DNA of 37,838 nt, from positions 1 to 37,838 of IMG/VR virus record IMGVR_UViG_3300027747_000613; one strand, given 5' to 3'. The notes under the pieces were generated by a model. That model did not search any database. It had not been told where the DNA came from and saw only the letters and a program-made list of their open reading frames with translations. Below, piece by piece: positions 24,453-31,684 of the stretch. The DNA comes from a virus. Position 1 is the stretch's first letter. Every line of letters begins with the position of its first letter. Made by a program: the position numbers and the translations under genes.

Positions 24453-24491
24453 ATTATAGAATGGTTGGTCCTTAAAGTCAAGAACTATTTT
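24453..24491 (-). promoter_or_regulatory. Sigma-70-type promoter between the two tail-tube genes
   Basis: On the - strand, TTGACT (24481-24476) and TATAAT (24458-24453) are exactly 17 bases apart, predicting a start near 24446. An A-run lies upstream of the -35, as in UP elements. The 18 bases ending in TTGACTTT (24491-24474) are identical to those at the + strand promoter at 2064-2081. Confidence 0.85.
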
Positions 24492-24501
24492 TTTCTACCT
24501 A

Positions 24502-25893
24502 TTAAGCAGGTGCAATACCTACATAACGAATCTTCTTAACTTCATCAGTACCACTAATATTTGAAGGTAAAGCGGTGAAGTTAACTTCAACTGCAATAAC
24601 ATCATCATTATTAATAGCTGGAATTTCAAGATGACACTGTCCCATATCAAATAAGATTCCAGGACCTACTGGGTGAGTACCTGCAGTATTCTTGCCTCCA
24701 ACAAAGAACTGAAGATTAAAGCTATTTGTAATTGTTGAAGTAGCTGTAACTAGGTTCTTATAAAGATCAATGCTTCCGTTTAGTGCTTCATCTAAATATG
24801 TGGTAAATGTACCAGATACTGAGCGAGTACCAGTAACGTGACCTAGTGGCTGGTTAACAACACCTAGTGTCTCTGGAGTCAAGAAGGTCATATTATTGCT
24901 AATAGTAATACTTCCGCCAGTAATAGCTAGAGCGTATGTTGTTGCAGTTGGTGACGTGCTTACAGCGTTTAGAGCGGTTAAACGATTACGAATAAGATTA
25001 TTAGTAATTAGTGCGCCAGAGTTCTTGAATCCGGTAACAATTGCTGCTGAAGCATCAAAAGTATCTACTTCAGTAATTGTCTTACCCATTCCTGACCATG
25101 AAAAAGTTGCGATACCATCAATTTCAAAGTTCATTGTTACTTCATTAACTGAACACTCAGCAATCTGATAAATTGTTGTATCACCATCATTTAGATAGCT
25201 ACCACCAACGATCTGGTTTCCCCCAAGTACGAAGTATAGATCGAATGTACCTAATGTAGTAGTATTTGAACTACCAAAAGTAAAGTCTAACTCTGTAGCA
25301 TTTGAAGTATAACTTGTTGGCTTAGCCGTGGCTGTAGCAGCAGTTACAGTACCTGAAAAAGTTGTTCCAATATTGATAGTTGCACCACTTGTTGTACAAG
25401 TAACTACTGTACCTGAAGTAATTGAACCACCTGTAGCGGCACTTAGTCCTGCTAAAGTTGCTGCATCGCCTACCTTGAATGGAGCTACAGTTGCAGTAAA
25501 TGCAATTGTTAAAATACCTGCAGCAATAGTAGGAGTACCTGTAATAGCTACGCCTGTAGTTGCTAATGCTGGATCATATGCATTACTATTAACTAGTGAA
25601 GCCCATAAAATTTCATCTGTTGAACGCTGCTTGCTACTAACTAGAACGGGGCGGGCATATGAGTCAAAACTCCACTCAGCTGGTGAAAGTGAGTCATTAA
25701 ACACGCGCTGACCACGGCGGCTCTTACCGGTGGCGTCACTCATTTCATTTAGAGTGATTGTGCTAGCGTTAGTTGATTGAGTAAATGAATACCCATTAAG
25801 AACAGGAACTTCCCAAATATTGGTTCCCTGCTTGATATAAACTTTTGTATCTCTACTAAAGAATAGATTTGATGCGCCTGCGGCTACTACCAT
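24502..25893 (-). CDS. Major tail (tube) protein
   Basis: This 463-residue protein is the main subunit of the tail tube. Evidence is its place directly after the tail terminator and before the chaperones, its mostly beta composition, and tube-type segments (EVPVLNGYSFTQ near residues 28-39; CSVNEVTMNFEIDG; TFSWSGMGK). At about residues 110-180 there is a threonine- and glycine-rich insertion (for example FKVGDAATLAGLSAATGG), which resembles an exposed immunoglobulin-like or ramp domain on the tube surface. AGGAG precedes ATG 25893. A stem-loop lies 60 bases after the stop. The larger size compared with lambda gpV (246 residues) is explained by the insertion and extra loops. It should be among the most abundant virion proteins. 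Confidence 0.8.
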   Translation of the reverse strand: MVVAAGASNLFFSRDTKVYIKQGTNIWEVPVLNGYSFTQSTNASTITLNEMSDATGKSRRGQRVFNDSLSPAEWSFDSYARPVLVSSKQRSTDEILWASLVNSNAYDPALATTGVAITGTPTIAAGILTIAFTATVAPFKVGDAATLAGLSAATGGSITSGTVVTCTTSGATINIGTTFSGTVTAATATAKPTSYTSNATELDFTFGSSNTTTLGTFDLYFVLGGNQIVGGSYLNDGDTTIYQIAECSVNEVTMNFEIDGIATFSWSGMGKTITEVDTFDASAAIVTGFKNSGALITNNLIRNRLTALNAVSTSPTATTYALAITGGSITISNNMTFLTPETLGVVNQPLGHVTGTRSVSGTFTTYLDEALNGSIDLYKNLVTATSTITNSFNLQFFVGGKNTAGTHPVGPGILFDMGQCHLEIPAINNDDVIAVEVNFTALPSNISGTDEVKKIRYVGIAPA

Positions 25894-25913
25894 TATTTAT
25901 CTCCTAAAGTACT

Positions 25914-26360
25914 TTATGCGTACTTGACTTGTAGGGTCATTTCTCCTACACCTAATGGTGATAGAGCTCCCTGATCTGTATCTATGTTTGTTATAATAAT
26001 ATCTCTGGTCGTACCAGTGTTACCAGAAGAGTCGACGTACGCCAACCTGCCATTTCTGTCAATAATTATTTCGACATCTTCCAGTAATCTCTCTAAAGCT
26101 AAAATAGAGTCTTCTTCATTTACATAAGCTCTTAGAATGACGTTTAGGTATCTATCTTTTAGCCCGCCTCCCTGATGTACAATAGTCTCTGGTCCTGCTA
26201 CAAGGCATACGCATGGAAACTCCGTGATTTCATCCCAGAAGCGCATACGAGGATATGCCTGATTACCTAAATCTGTTGTATACCCATTAGTTAAACTAAT
26301 ATCTTTAAATTTTTCTGTAAGAGCCTCTACAATAGAGCTTCTACGTGTTCTATTTGCCAT
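25914..26360 (-). CDS. Tail terminator protein
   Basis: This protein has 148 residues. The pattern matches tail terminators of the gpU class and the neck-end proteins of HK97-like phages: an N-terminal helix (SSIVEALTEKFKDI), the RMRFWDEITEFPCVCLVAGPE strand-turn, a central YLNVILRAYV strand, an acidic helix (ALERLLEDVEIIID), and a closing IDTDQGALSPLGVGEMTLQVKY strand pair. It caps the finished tube and offers the surface that joins the head. It lies between the neck protein and the major tail gene in the expected order. It shares one base with the end of the preceding gene (TAATG). Confidence 0.78.
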   Translation of the reverse strand: MANRTRRSSIVEALTEKFKDISLTNGYTTDLGNQAYPRMRFWDEITEFPCVCLVAGPETIVHQGGGLKDRYLNVILRAYVNEEDSILALERLLEDVEIIIDRNGRLAYVDSSGNTGTTRDIIITNIDTDQGALSPLGVGEMTLQVKYA

Positions 26361-27619
26361 TAGGCTCTCCTTGTATAAAATCTGCCTATAGCCATTTCTT
26401 GTACAATTTCTCTAATTGACTTATCAACTAGAGCTCTTGGGTCCCTTGCTGGAGTATTCCATGGTTTAGTACCTTTTGTTTTATCAAATACATCATAAGG
26501 ATCTCTTTTATAATTAAATACTATACTAGGATATCCTTCTTTTGTGCTCTCTATATTAACTATTTCGGCGCTATTAGCAAAACGTCCAGTTCTATATACT
26601 AGTCCAGGTATACCCATATTACGAGCTACCTGTTCTGGTAGCTTTCTATTAATTATTTCCTTTAAAGAAGACCAATTTACTTCTGGGGCACTATTTATTT
26701 TATCACTAGTTAATTTTATAGTATCTGGTCCATCAACTATAGTACTACCTTGTTTAGGGGTTTTTCCTTTTAAAGTTTTACTCTTTGTAGAAGTACCCCC
26801 TTTATCTACCGGCAATTTTTTACTAGTTTTTGCTCCGTATTTTTTGGAAGTATCAAGTAAAGAATTTATTTCTTTATTTATTCTTGGTTTAATAATATTA
26901 GGAGCCTCTTTTTTAATAAACTCCTCACCTATTGCTTCAGCTAGTAATTTTGTAACTTCAGCTTCGAATGTAGTACTTTGATTAGTTAATCCAAAACCAT
27001 CTTCTACACTTAGTGTTGCCATTTTAGTGGATAAAGGATTATACCTTATGGTTGCTTTTAGCTTCTCTATTGCAGCAGTACTAATAGGTATATTTCCAGT
27101 GGACTCAAATCTTACTAGCATTTCTGTAGCAAATTGTTCTGCTACAGTAGAAGATTCCATATGTGTCACATCGATAGCTAATTTTTTGCCTGTCTGACTG
27201 AATAAGTTTTTAATAATATTTGATACCTTGGATATGCCCGCATCTTGTCTTATTAACTTTATGTGATTAAATATTACCCCATCTCCAGTAATTACTGCTT
27301 TAAAGTTTATTGGTGTTCCGCCTATAAATTTATATGAGAATACTTTAGATTTACTATCTCTCGTTAATATAGCATGCATATTAGATAAGTATTCAGTAAT
27401 TGCTGTAGTTAATTTTTCGTCTTGTTTAACTGTGGGCCTCCAGTTTTTAGTTCGCTGAGCTTTTACTCCCTGATAAACACTGGCTTTAAAAGAGTCTAAA
27501 TTACCTACAAATGTATGATTTTTTCTGTCACTTACTGTGCTTCTATATTGCTTTAATAATGGAGATCTTTCTATACTATCTAAAGCTGCTACTGCTAAAT
27601 CATTAGCTATATTAGACAT
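26360..27619 (-). CDS. Neck / tail completion protein with HK97 gp10-like C-terminus
   Basis: From the ATG with first base 27619 (MSNIANDLAV) the protein has 419 residues; the reading frame continues upstream to 27697, but that part lies within the preceding gene. The C-terminal third contains LVYRTGRFANSAEIVNI (about residue 330 on) and ends in LVDKSIREIVQEMAIGRFYTRR. This resembles HK97 gp10-type neck proteins, where a TGR-Sa motif begins the key strand. The N-terminal 250 residues are unfamiliar; they include NFKAVITGDGVIFNHIKL and helical segments. A basic linker with many Lys, Ser and Thr (about 260-295) joins the parts. By gene order it sits between the connector and the tail terminator, so it probably helps close the head or attach the tail. 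Confidence 0.6.
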   Translation of the reverse strand: MSNIANDLAVAALDSIERSPLLKQYRSTVSDRKNHTFVGNLDSFKASVYQGVKAQRTKNWRPTVKQDEKLTTAITEYLSNMHAILTRDSKSKVFSYKFIGGTPINFKAVITGDGVIFNHIKLIRQDAGISKVSNIIKNLFSQTGKKLAIDVTHMESSTVAEQFATEMLVRFESTGNIPISTAAIEKLKATIRYNPLSTKMATLSVEDGFGLTNQSTTFEAEVTKLLAEAIGEEFIKKEAPNIIKPRINKEINSLLDTSKKYGAKTSKKLPVDKGGTSTKSKTLKGKTPKQGSTIVDGPDTIKLTSDKINSAPEVNWSSLKEIINRKLPEQVARNMGIPGLVYRTGRFANSAEIVNIESTKEGYPSIVFNYKRDPYDVFDKTKGTKPWNTPARDPRALVDKSIREIVQEMAIGRFYTRRA

Positions 27620-28184
27620 TCTTATACATATGAAGCACTCTCGAAACGTGAGCAGGCCACTTAGACGCGATCCCCACATATCTATTACTATTATCAACAG
27701 ATACGTTTCCGATTTGCTTTCTTTCTTTGTACTCTTCCTTATAGTAGTGCTGTACTAAATCTAAACAAGCTATTTTTACATCATCTGGAGTAGCACTCCA
27801 TCCAGCAGTATAAGTTACTTTAACGGAAGCGAACCCTGAATACCAATAATCCCCGTTTATTAAATATATAGAGCCAGTCATAGGATCTGTATAATAATTT
27901 GCACTGTCTACTAACACATAGTCAGTATTATATGCTTGTCTAGTATATATAGTAGATATGGCTTTTACGGGCCATTCATTTAACTGGATGGCATTTTGAG
28001 TCATATTATTTATATTAAATATTTCTTGTACTGGAGTAGTATAATAATCTATGAAGGAGTGACCACAATAAGATTTAACCATAGAGCTAACAGAATCTAT
28101 TATAAAACCAATTTCTTCATCGTTATCAGTTTTAGTAAGTTTCTTATATCTTTTATAGTCATCTAATGTTACTAATGCTGTCAT
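27612..28184 (-). CDS. Head-tail connector (gp6-like adaptor)
   Basis: This 190-residue protein starts at the ATG with first base 28184, which is preceded by GGAG; a longer reading to 28223 would include the terminator stem and is rejected. The N-terminal pattern YKRYKKL, then EIGFIIDSVSSMVKSYCGHSF, is the helical signature of HK97 gp6-like adaptors, which attach below the portal. A later segment, SVKVTYTAGWSATPDDVKIACLDLVQHYYKE, is a stock feature of these proteins: a YTAG-- turn and a long helix. The gene is directly after the capsid terminator. It overlaps the next gene by 8 bases. Confidence 0.82.
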   Translation of the reverse strand: MTALVTLDDYKRYKKLTKTDNDEEIGFIIDSVSSMVKSYCGHSFIDYYTTPVQEIFNINNMTQNAIQLNEWPVKAISTIYTRQAYNTDYVLVDSANYYTDPMTGSIYLINGDYWYSGFASVKVTYTAGWSATPDDVKIACLDLVQHYYKEEYKERKQIGNVSVDNSNRYVGIASKWPAHVSRVLHMYKNV

Positions 28185-28202
28185 AGTATCTCCAAATAAG
28201 AA

Positions 28203-28228
28203 GGGGGCTGCTGGTAGCAGCAACCCCC
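28203..28228 (-). terminator. Stem-loop after the major capsid gene
   Basis: On the - strand, GGGGGTTGCT (28228-28219) pairs with AGCAGCCCCC (28212-28203) over 10 bp, with one G-U pair and a 6-base loop, followed by TTCTTATTT. It begins 20 bases after the capsid stop. The T-tract is interrupted, so it is probably a partial terminator that lets some transcripts reach the connector and tail genes. Confidence 0.75.
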
Positions 28229-28247
28229 TCCCCGGTTAATTTAAGAA

Positions 28248-29735
28248 TTAAGAAGTCTGTGTACCTGGGTACTTGATACCAACAACTGCTGGAGCATCTG
28301 CAATGATTTCTCTGAAACCTAGACGCTGTGTGGTTGTTAGTACTCTGTACTGGCTTTCAACTAGGTACTGACTTTCTACAGTTAGGCCACGCTGACGTGT
28401 GATTAGGAAGTTACGTGTATTAACTGCTAGAGCAGCATAAGTTCCCTGTGCACTGCTGTTTGCGAACTCGTCAGAAACTAGTACTGATGATCCGAAGATC
28501 TGACCAACTTCACCGTTCATCTTTGTTGCAATGTTACCTACTAGGTTGAAGTCCTGGAACTCTGAATCCTGTAGTAGATCGAAGTATGCAGTCTGTGAAA
28601 CAATATAAACAACATCAGTTGGGCGAATACCATACTTACCCATTTTCTTACGAGCAGCTAGTAGTGCTATAGCTGTAATACTGGTTTTATCTGATGTACC
28701 TGGTGTTGCCTGATTTATGGTATTTGAGTTAGTGATATAACGAGCAGATGATGTATTACAATAAGTAGTTAGACCACCAAGACCTGTACCAGAAGTAATT
28801 GTTGATGAAGTGTACTGTGCGTTCTGTGCAGCAGCAGTAGCAATATAGTTATCTGTATTGGTAGTTCCTGCAGTACCACCGTGACCACCATGAAGAATCA
28901 TATTCTCAACACCACGAGCGTGCTGACGAATCATTCCCTCACGTAGTAGTGGAAGAATAGGAATGATTGAATCCTCTTCAGTTTCGTTAGCTAGATAAGT
29001 CTTAGCTACCATCTTAACTGTACGAAGATCGATTTCTCTTAGTGTGAAGCCAGCAGTACCTGAACCTGTTCCTGAACGCTCATCTAGAGTAGTGGTACCA
29101 GCGGCTGGTCCACTACCAATTGAGTTGTTGTTAACAGTAGCGTAGCTTGTGTCTGGCATGATTGGTAGAATCATGCTTGCTGAATTCATTTGGATTTCGC
29201 GGAATAGAGGAGCTAGAACTAGCTCTAGCTGGATTTCGCGCTCTAGATTTTGTGAAACTTCACGCTCTAAGCTGTCGCTTGATACAACTACCGATGATAG
29301 TGAGTTAATTGCAGATGCCTTTTGTAGTACTTCCTTTGCGTAGGCTGTTTCATATCCCTTTCCGGTGATACGTCCTAGTAGGAATGCATTCTCCATTTCT
29401 GGTAGAAGTTCCTTCTTCCAAGAGTCACTGACATCGCCGCGATCAGCAAATATGCGCTTGCTGTTAGCAATAGCCTGTAGTTCTGCTGACTTTTCGTTAA
29501 TTTCTGTACGTAGGCCCTCTAGCTTGGTATCTAGCTCGGTCTTATCATTAGCAAAACGCTTTTCTAGTTCTGCATATAGTTTTTCTGAGCCGGTTTCTAG
29601 AACCTTGGCTACGATCTTATCTTCTGCTGCCTTTGCTTCTGCTGCCTTTGCAACTTCTGCTGCTTCAACAGCCTTTTGTGCTGCTAGAGCATCTGCAACT
29701 GCCTTCTGAAGTGTTTCGTTAGTAATTTCGTCCAT
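28248..29735 (-). CDS. Major capsid protein from internal in-frame start (alternative product)
   Basis: An in-frame ATG (29735-29733) at codon 563 of the long fusion is preceded by AAGGAA (29748-29743) with 7-base spacing. It would yield a 495-residue protein: a scaffold (delta) domain of about 90 residues, then the HK97-fold capsid subunit. That is close to the size of ordinary HK97-type capsid precursors (HK97 gp5 is 385 residues with a 102-residue delta domain). The C-terminal end has VLTTTQRLGFREIIADAPAVVGI, a typical closing strand of this capsid class. Since hundreds of capsid copies are needed but few protease copies, separate initiation here would set the ratio. It shares the frame with the fusion, so both products are possible. 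Confidence 0.6.
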   Translation of the reverse strand: MDEITNETLQKAVADALAAQKAVEAAEVAKAAEAKAAEDKIVAKVLETGSEKLYAELEKRFANDKTELDTKLEGLRTEINEKSAELQAIANSKRIFADRGDVSDSWKKELLPEMENAFLLGRITGKGYETAYAKEVLQKASAINSLSSVVVSSDSLEREVSQNLEREIQLELVLAPLFREIQMNSASMILPIMPDTSYATVNNNSIGSGPAAGTTTLDERSGTGSGTAGFTLREIDLRTVKMVAKTYLANETEEDSIIPILPLLREGMIRQHARGVENMILHGGHGGTAGTTNTDNYIATAAAQNAQYTSSTITSGTGLGGLTTYCNTSSARYITNSNTINQATPGTSDKTSITAIALLAARKKMGKYGIRPTDVVYIVSQTAYFDLLQDSEFQDFNLVGNIATKMNGEVGQIFGSSVLVSDEFANSSAQGTYAALAVNTRNFLITRQRGLTVESQYLVESQYRVLTTTQRLGFREIIADAPAVVGIKYPGTQTS

Positions 29736-31421
29736 TTTTAATTTCCTTGACGCCTGTTTAGCGCCCTCTGATGAGCCTCCGGTTTCAGCGGAAGGCTGAC
29801 CACCTAGAGCATTTTCAAATTGTTTTCTAAAGGTTAGATAATCATCTTGATTATCGAATGATTTAGCTACAGAGAATGTAGCGTCTTGGTTACAAGGTAC
29901 TGATACTACAGAAACTTCGAGAAGCTCTGCATCTTTGATTATTAGTCCATCTTTTTCTTGATCATAATCTGCATCCTTAATTAAAAAGCCTACAGAGAAG
30001 GTAGTTAGAACTCCTTCTTTAACAAGATTATAAACATCTCCAGCACTCTTACTGATAATGCCCTTAATTCTTAGACCTTTACTATCTGTACCCATCTCTA
30101 CGACCTTACCAATAGGCTTATCATAGTTATGGTTAAATAGAAGAATCGGATTAGCTTTATAGTTATTTAAGCCACCTGATTTATTCCAAGCAGAAGCTAG
30201 AATTATATCTGCGGAGCGATCCACTGAAATGGTACTTGCATACCCATCAATTTTAAGCTCCTCATTTCCAGTATCTACTGCTTTGATAGTAGAATCAAAT
30301 CTAAAGATCTTAGTTACTGGTTTATTAGCACTAAGAGCCCACATTTGACCATCTAAGTTCGGTACGGCTACTGTAGGTTCCTCGTCACCCATTTCGATCT
30401 CCTCAGTCTCACCCGAGTCATCTGCATCTAGTTCCCAATCAGCACAAGTTCTTATACTGGTGCAAGTTATATCCCACTTGGTGCAATGTCCAGACTCTGC
30501 TGTAACATCTGCCCACTTAGGTGTTAGTGGTAAATCTGATGCTTTAAAAGTAGAGGACTTCAAGCAGTCTAAAATTTTTGGTGAGTTATCATAGTACTCA
30601 CAGTTTTGGCACTGGCGAACTCTAGCTTCATTTGATGAAACCATCCATTGTTCAGCCATGTAGTTCCAATATGTATCACTAGGTGCGGTAGGGTCCGCTG
30701 GGCCTAGGTTAGCTTCTTTAATAGCTACTAAGTGATTAGCTATATTAGCATCAGCATCCTGAGTTACTACAGGACAAGGTGTATCCTCTAGAGATTTTGA
30801 TGATACTTTTGTTAGTGTAGAGAACTTGTGTCCTACTAAAGTATCTGTCTCTTTACCCTCTTTATAAATTCTAATAAGAGCGGCTGGATCCTCAGCGGAT
30901 CCTTCAATAGAAAAAGAGCTATTAGGGACTTTTAAACTGCCGTCTCTAACTATACGCTCTATTTTTCCCTTCGCTGTACCACCTGAAGAACCCCATGTTA
31001 CAAGGTCTCCTACCTTCAGATCTTTTGGACCTGATTTTTCTTCGTCTGTAAACTCTTTAGTATAGTCAAAGCTTTTACCTTCAAGACGATCTAGTGTTGC
31101 TGATTTGGCCTTAGCCCATGTCTGACCGGCGTCTCCGCCCCAAAGTGCCCAAGCAACTCTACCATTAGAAGGATAGCCAGGCTCTCCAGGACTAAAGCCC
31201 TCGCCTTTCTTATCTACTTCATGTCTGCTAAAAAAGCTATGCATTCTTCGTACTGTACTAGGTGATAGCTCTTCTTTACTCACTAGTTGGTGAGCACGAG
31301 CCATACCTACAGCAGTTCCGCCAGCATGTCCTTCTTTTTTCCAGTCTAGTGCTTTTTGAGCTTCTTTAGCCATACCATCAGTAGGAGTTAGATCAATCTC
31401 TTCTCCGCCTACTTTAGCCAT
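28248..31421 (-). CDS. Fused prohead protease, scaffold and major capsid protein with N-terminal accessory modules
   Basis: One uninterrupted 1057-residue frame. Modules in order: residues 1-115, a basic helical module with STVRRMHSFFSRHEVDKK and RVAWALWGGDAG, often found in phage prohead proteins; 131-207, a Tudor-like module like DUF2945 (KVGDLVTWGSSGGTAKGKI...HKFSTLTK); 270-328, a Cys-rich patch (Cys271, 274, 286, 313, 320, 326) that may bind metal; 370-520, an S78-type prohead protease with His431, Ser476 and a Glu in ELLEVS (499 or 502); about 563-655, an Ala/Lys/Glu coiled-coil scaffold (delta domain); about 656-1057, an HK97-fold capsid protein. HK97 itself has protease and capsid as two genes. 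GGGAGA precedes ATG 31421. Methionine 563 has its own perfect ribosome-binding site, so capsid protein can also be made alone. Confidence 0.85.
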   Translation of the reverse strand: MAKVGGEEIDLTPTDGMAKEAQKALDWKKEGHAGGTAVGMARAHQLVSKEELSPSTVRRMHSFFSRHEVDKKGEGFSPGEPGYPSNGRVAWALWGGDAGQTWAKAKSATLDRLEGKSFDYTKEFTDEEKSGPKDLKVGDLVTWGSSGGTAKGKIERIVRDGSLKVPNSSFSIEGSAEDPAALIRIYKEGKETDTLVGHKFSTLTKVSSKSLEDTPCPVVTQDADANIANHLVAIKEANLGPADPTAPSDTYWNYMAEQWMVSSNEARVRQCQNCEYYDNSPKILDCLKSSTFKASDLPLTPKWADVTAESGHCTKWDITCTSIRTCADWELDADDSGETEEIEMGDEEPTVAVPNLDGQMWALSANKPVTKIFRFDSTIKAVDTGNEELKIDGYASTISVDRSADIILASAWNKSGGLNNYKANPILLFNHNYDKPIGKVVEMGTDSKGLRIKGIISKSAGDVYNLVKEGVLTTFSVGFLIKDADYDQEKDGLIIKDAELLEVSVVSVPCNQDATFSVAKSFDNQDDYLTFRKQFENALGGQPSAETGGSSEGAKQASRKLKMDEITNETLQKAVADALAAQKAVEAAEVAKAAEAKAAEDKIVAKVLETGSEKLYAELEKRFANDKTELDTKLEGLRTEINEKSAELQAIANSKRIFADRGDVSDSWKKELLPEMENAFLLGRITGKGYETAYAKEVLQKASAINSLSSVVVSSDSLEREVSQNLEREIQLELVLAPLFREIQMNSASMILPIMPDTSYATVNNNSIGSGPAAGTTTLDERSGTGSGTAGFTLREIDLRTVKMVAKTYLANETEEDSIIPILPLLREGMIRQHARGVENMILHGGHGGTAGTTNTDNYIATAAAQNAQYTSSTITSGTGLGGLTTYCNTSSARYITNSNTINQATPGTSDKTSITAIALLAARKKMGKYGIRPTDVVYIVSQTAYFDLLQDSEFQDFNLVGNIATKMNGEVGQIFGSSVLVSDEFANSSAQGTYAALAVNTRNFLITRQRGLTVESQYLVESQYRVLTTTQRLGFREIIADAPAVVGIKYPGTQTS

Positions 31422-31423
31422 TA

Positions 31424-31684
31424 TTAATCTCCCTTAGTTTTTTGAACTACTGGTGCGACTTCTGGCTTTTTTGGTTCTTCTTTGACAATATCTACTTCGA
31501 TACTGTAATTACTAAGATCTCCGATCATATTGATTAATCTTCCCCAAGAACCGATAGTTCTTTTGATTAAAACGAATCTAATAGGGGCGTCCTCTGCGTT
31601 TTTATATTCCTCCATAGTCATTACTCCGCCCTTAGACGCAAAGTAATTACCAAGTGTAGAAACTATACTTGTTTTTCTTGTCAT
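31424..31684 (-). CDS. Hypothetical protein between portal and protease
   Basis: I do not recognise this 86-residue protein. It starts with MTRKTSIVSTLGNYF, has a middle segment with IRFVLIKRTIGSWGRLINMIGDL, and ends in a Lys/Glu/Pro/Val-rich tail (KEEPKKPEVAPVVQK) that looks disordered. The first ATG overlaps the portal stop by ATGA. The downstream protease-capsid gene starts two bases after its stop. Its place suggests a small head-assembly factor, but nothing in the sequence identifies the function. No membrane segment or cysteine motif is present. Confidence 0.6.
   Translation of the reverse strand: MTRKTSIVSTLGNYFASKGGVMTMEEYKNAEDAPIRFVLIKRTIGSWGRLINMIGDLSNYSIEVDIVKEEPKKPEVAPVVQKTKGD

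Noticed and set aside
25328-25711. Long open frame on the + strand within the major tail gene
   Set aside because: It is antisense to a well-supported gene, has a low-complexity Val/Ala translation, and has no ribosome-binding or neighbour support. Similar antisense frames inside the tape measure and capsid genes were left out for the same reason.
25918-25950. Plus-strand TTGACT near the end of the tail terminator gene
   Set aside because: The hexamer 17 bases downstream (TACACC) is a poor -10 and would be antisense to the operon.
27620-27697. Upstream extension of the neck protein frame to an ATG at 27697
   Set aside because: It lies inside the connector gene, gives an atypical N-terminus with many hydrophobic and Cys residues, and MSNIAND at 27619 is a natural start near the connector stop.
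28185-28223. Upstream extension of the connector gene to 28223
   Set aside because: It would begin within the stem-loop after the capsid gene; ATG 28184 has GGAG correctly placed.
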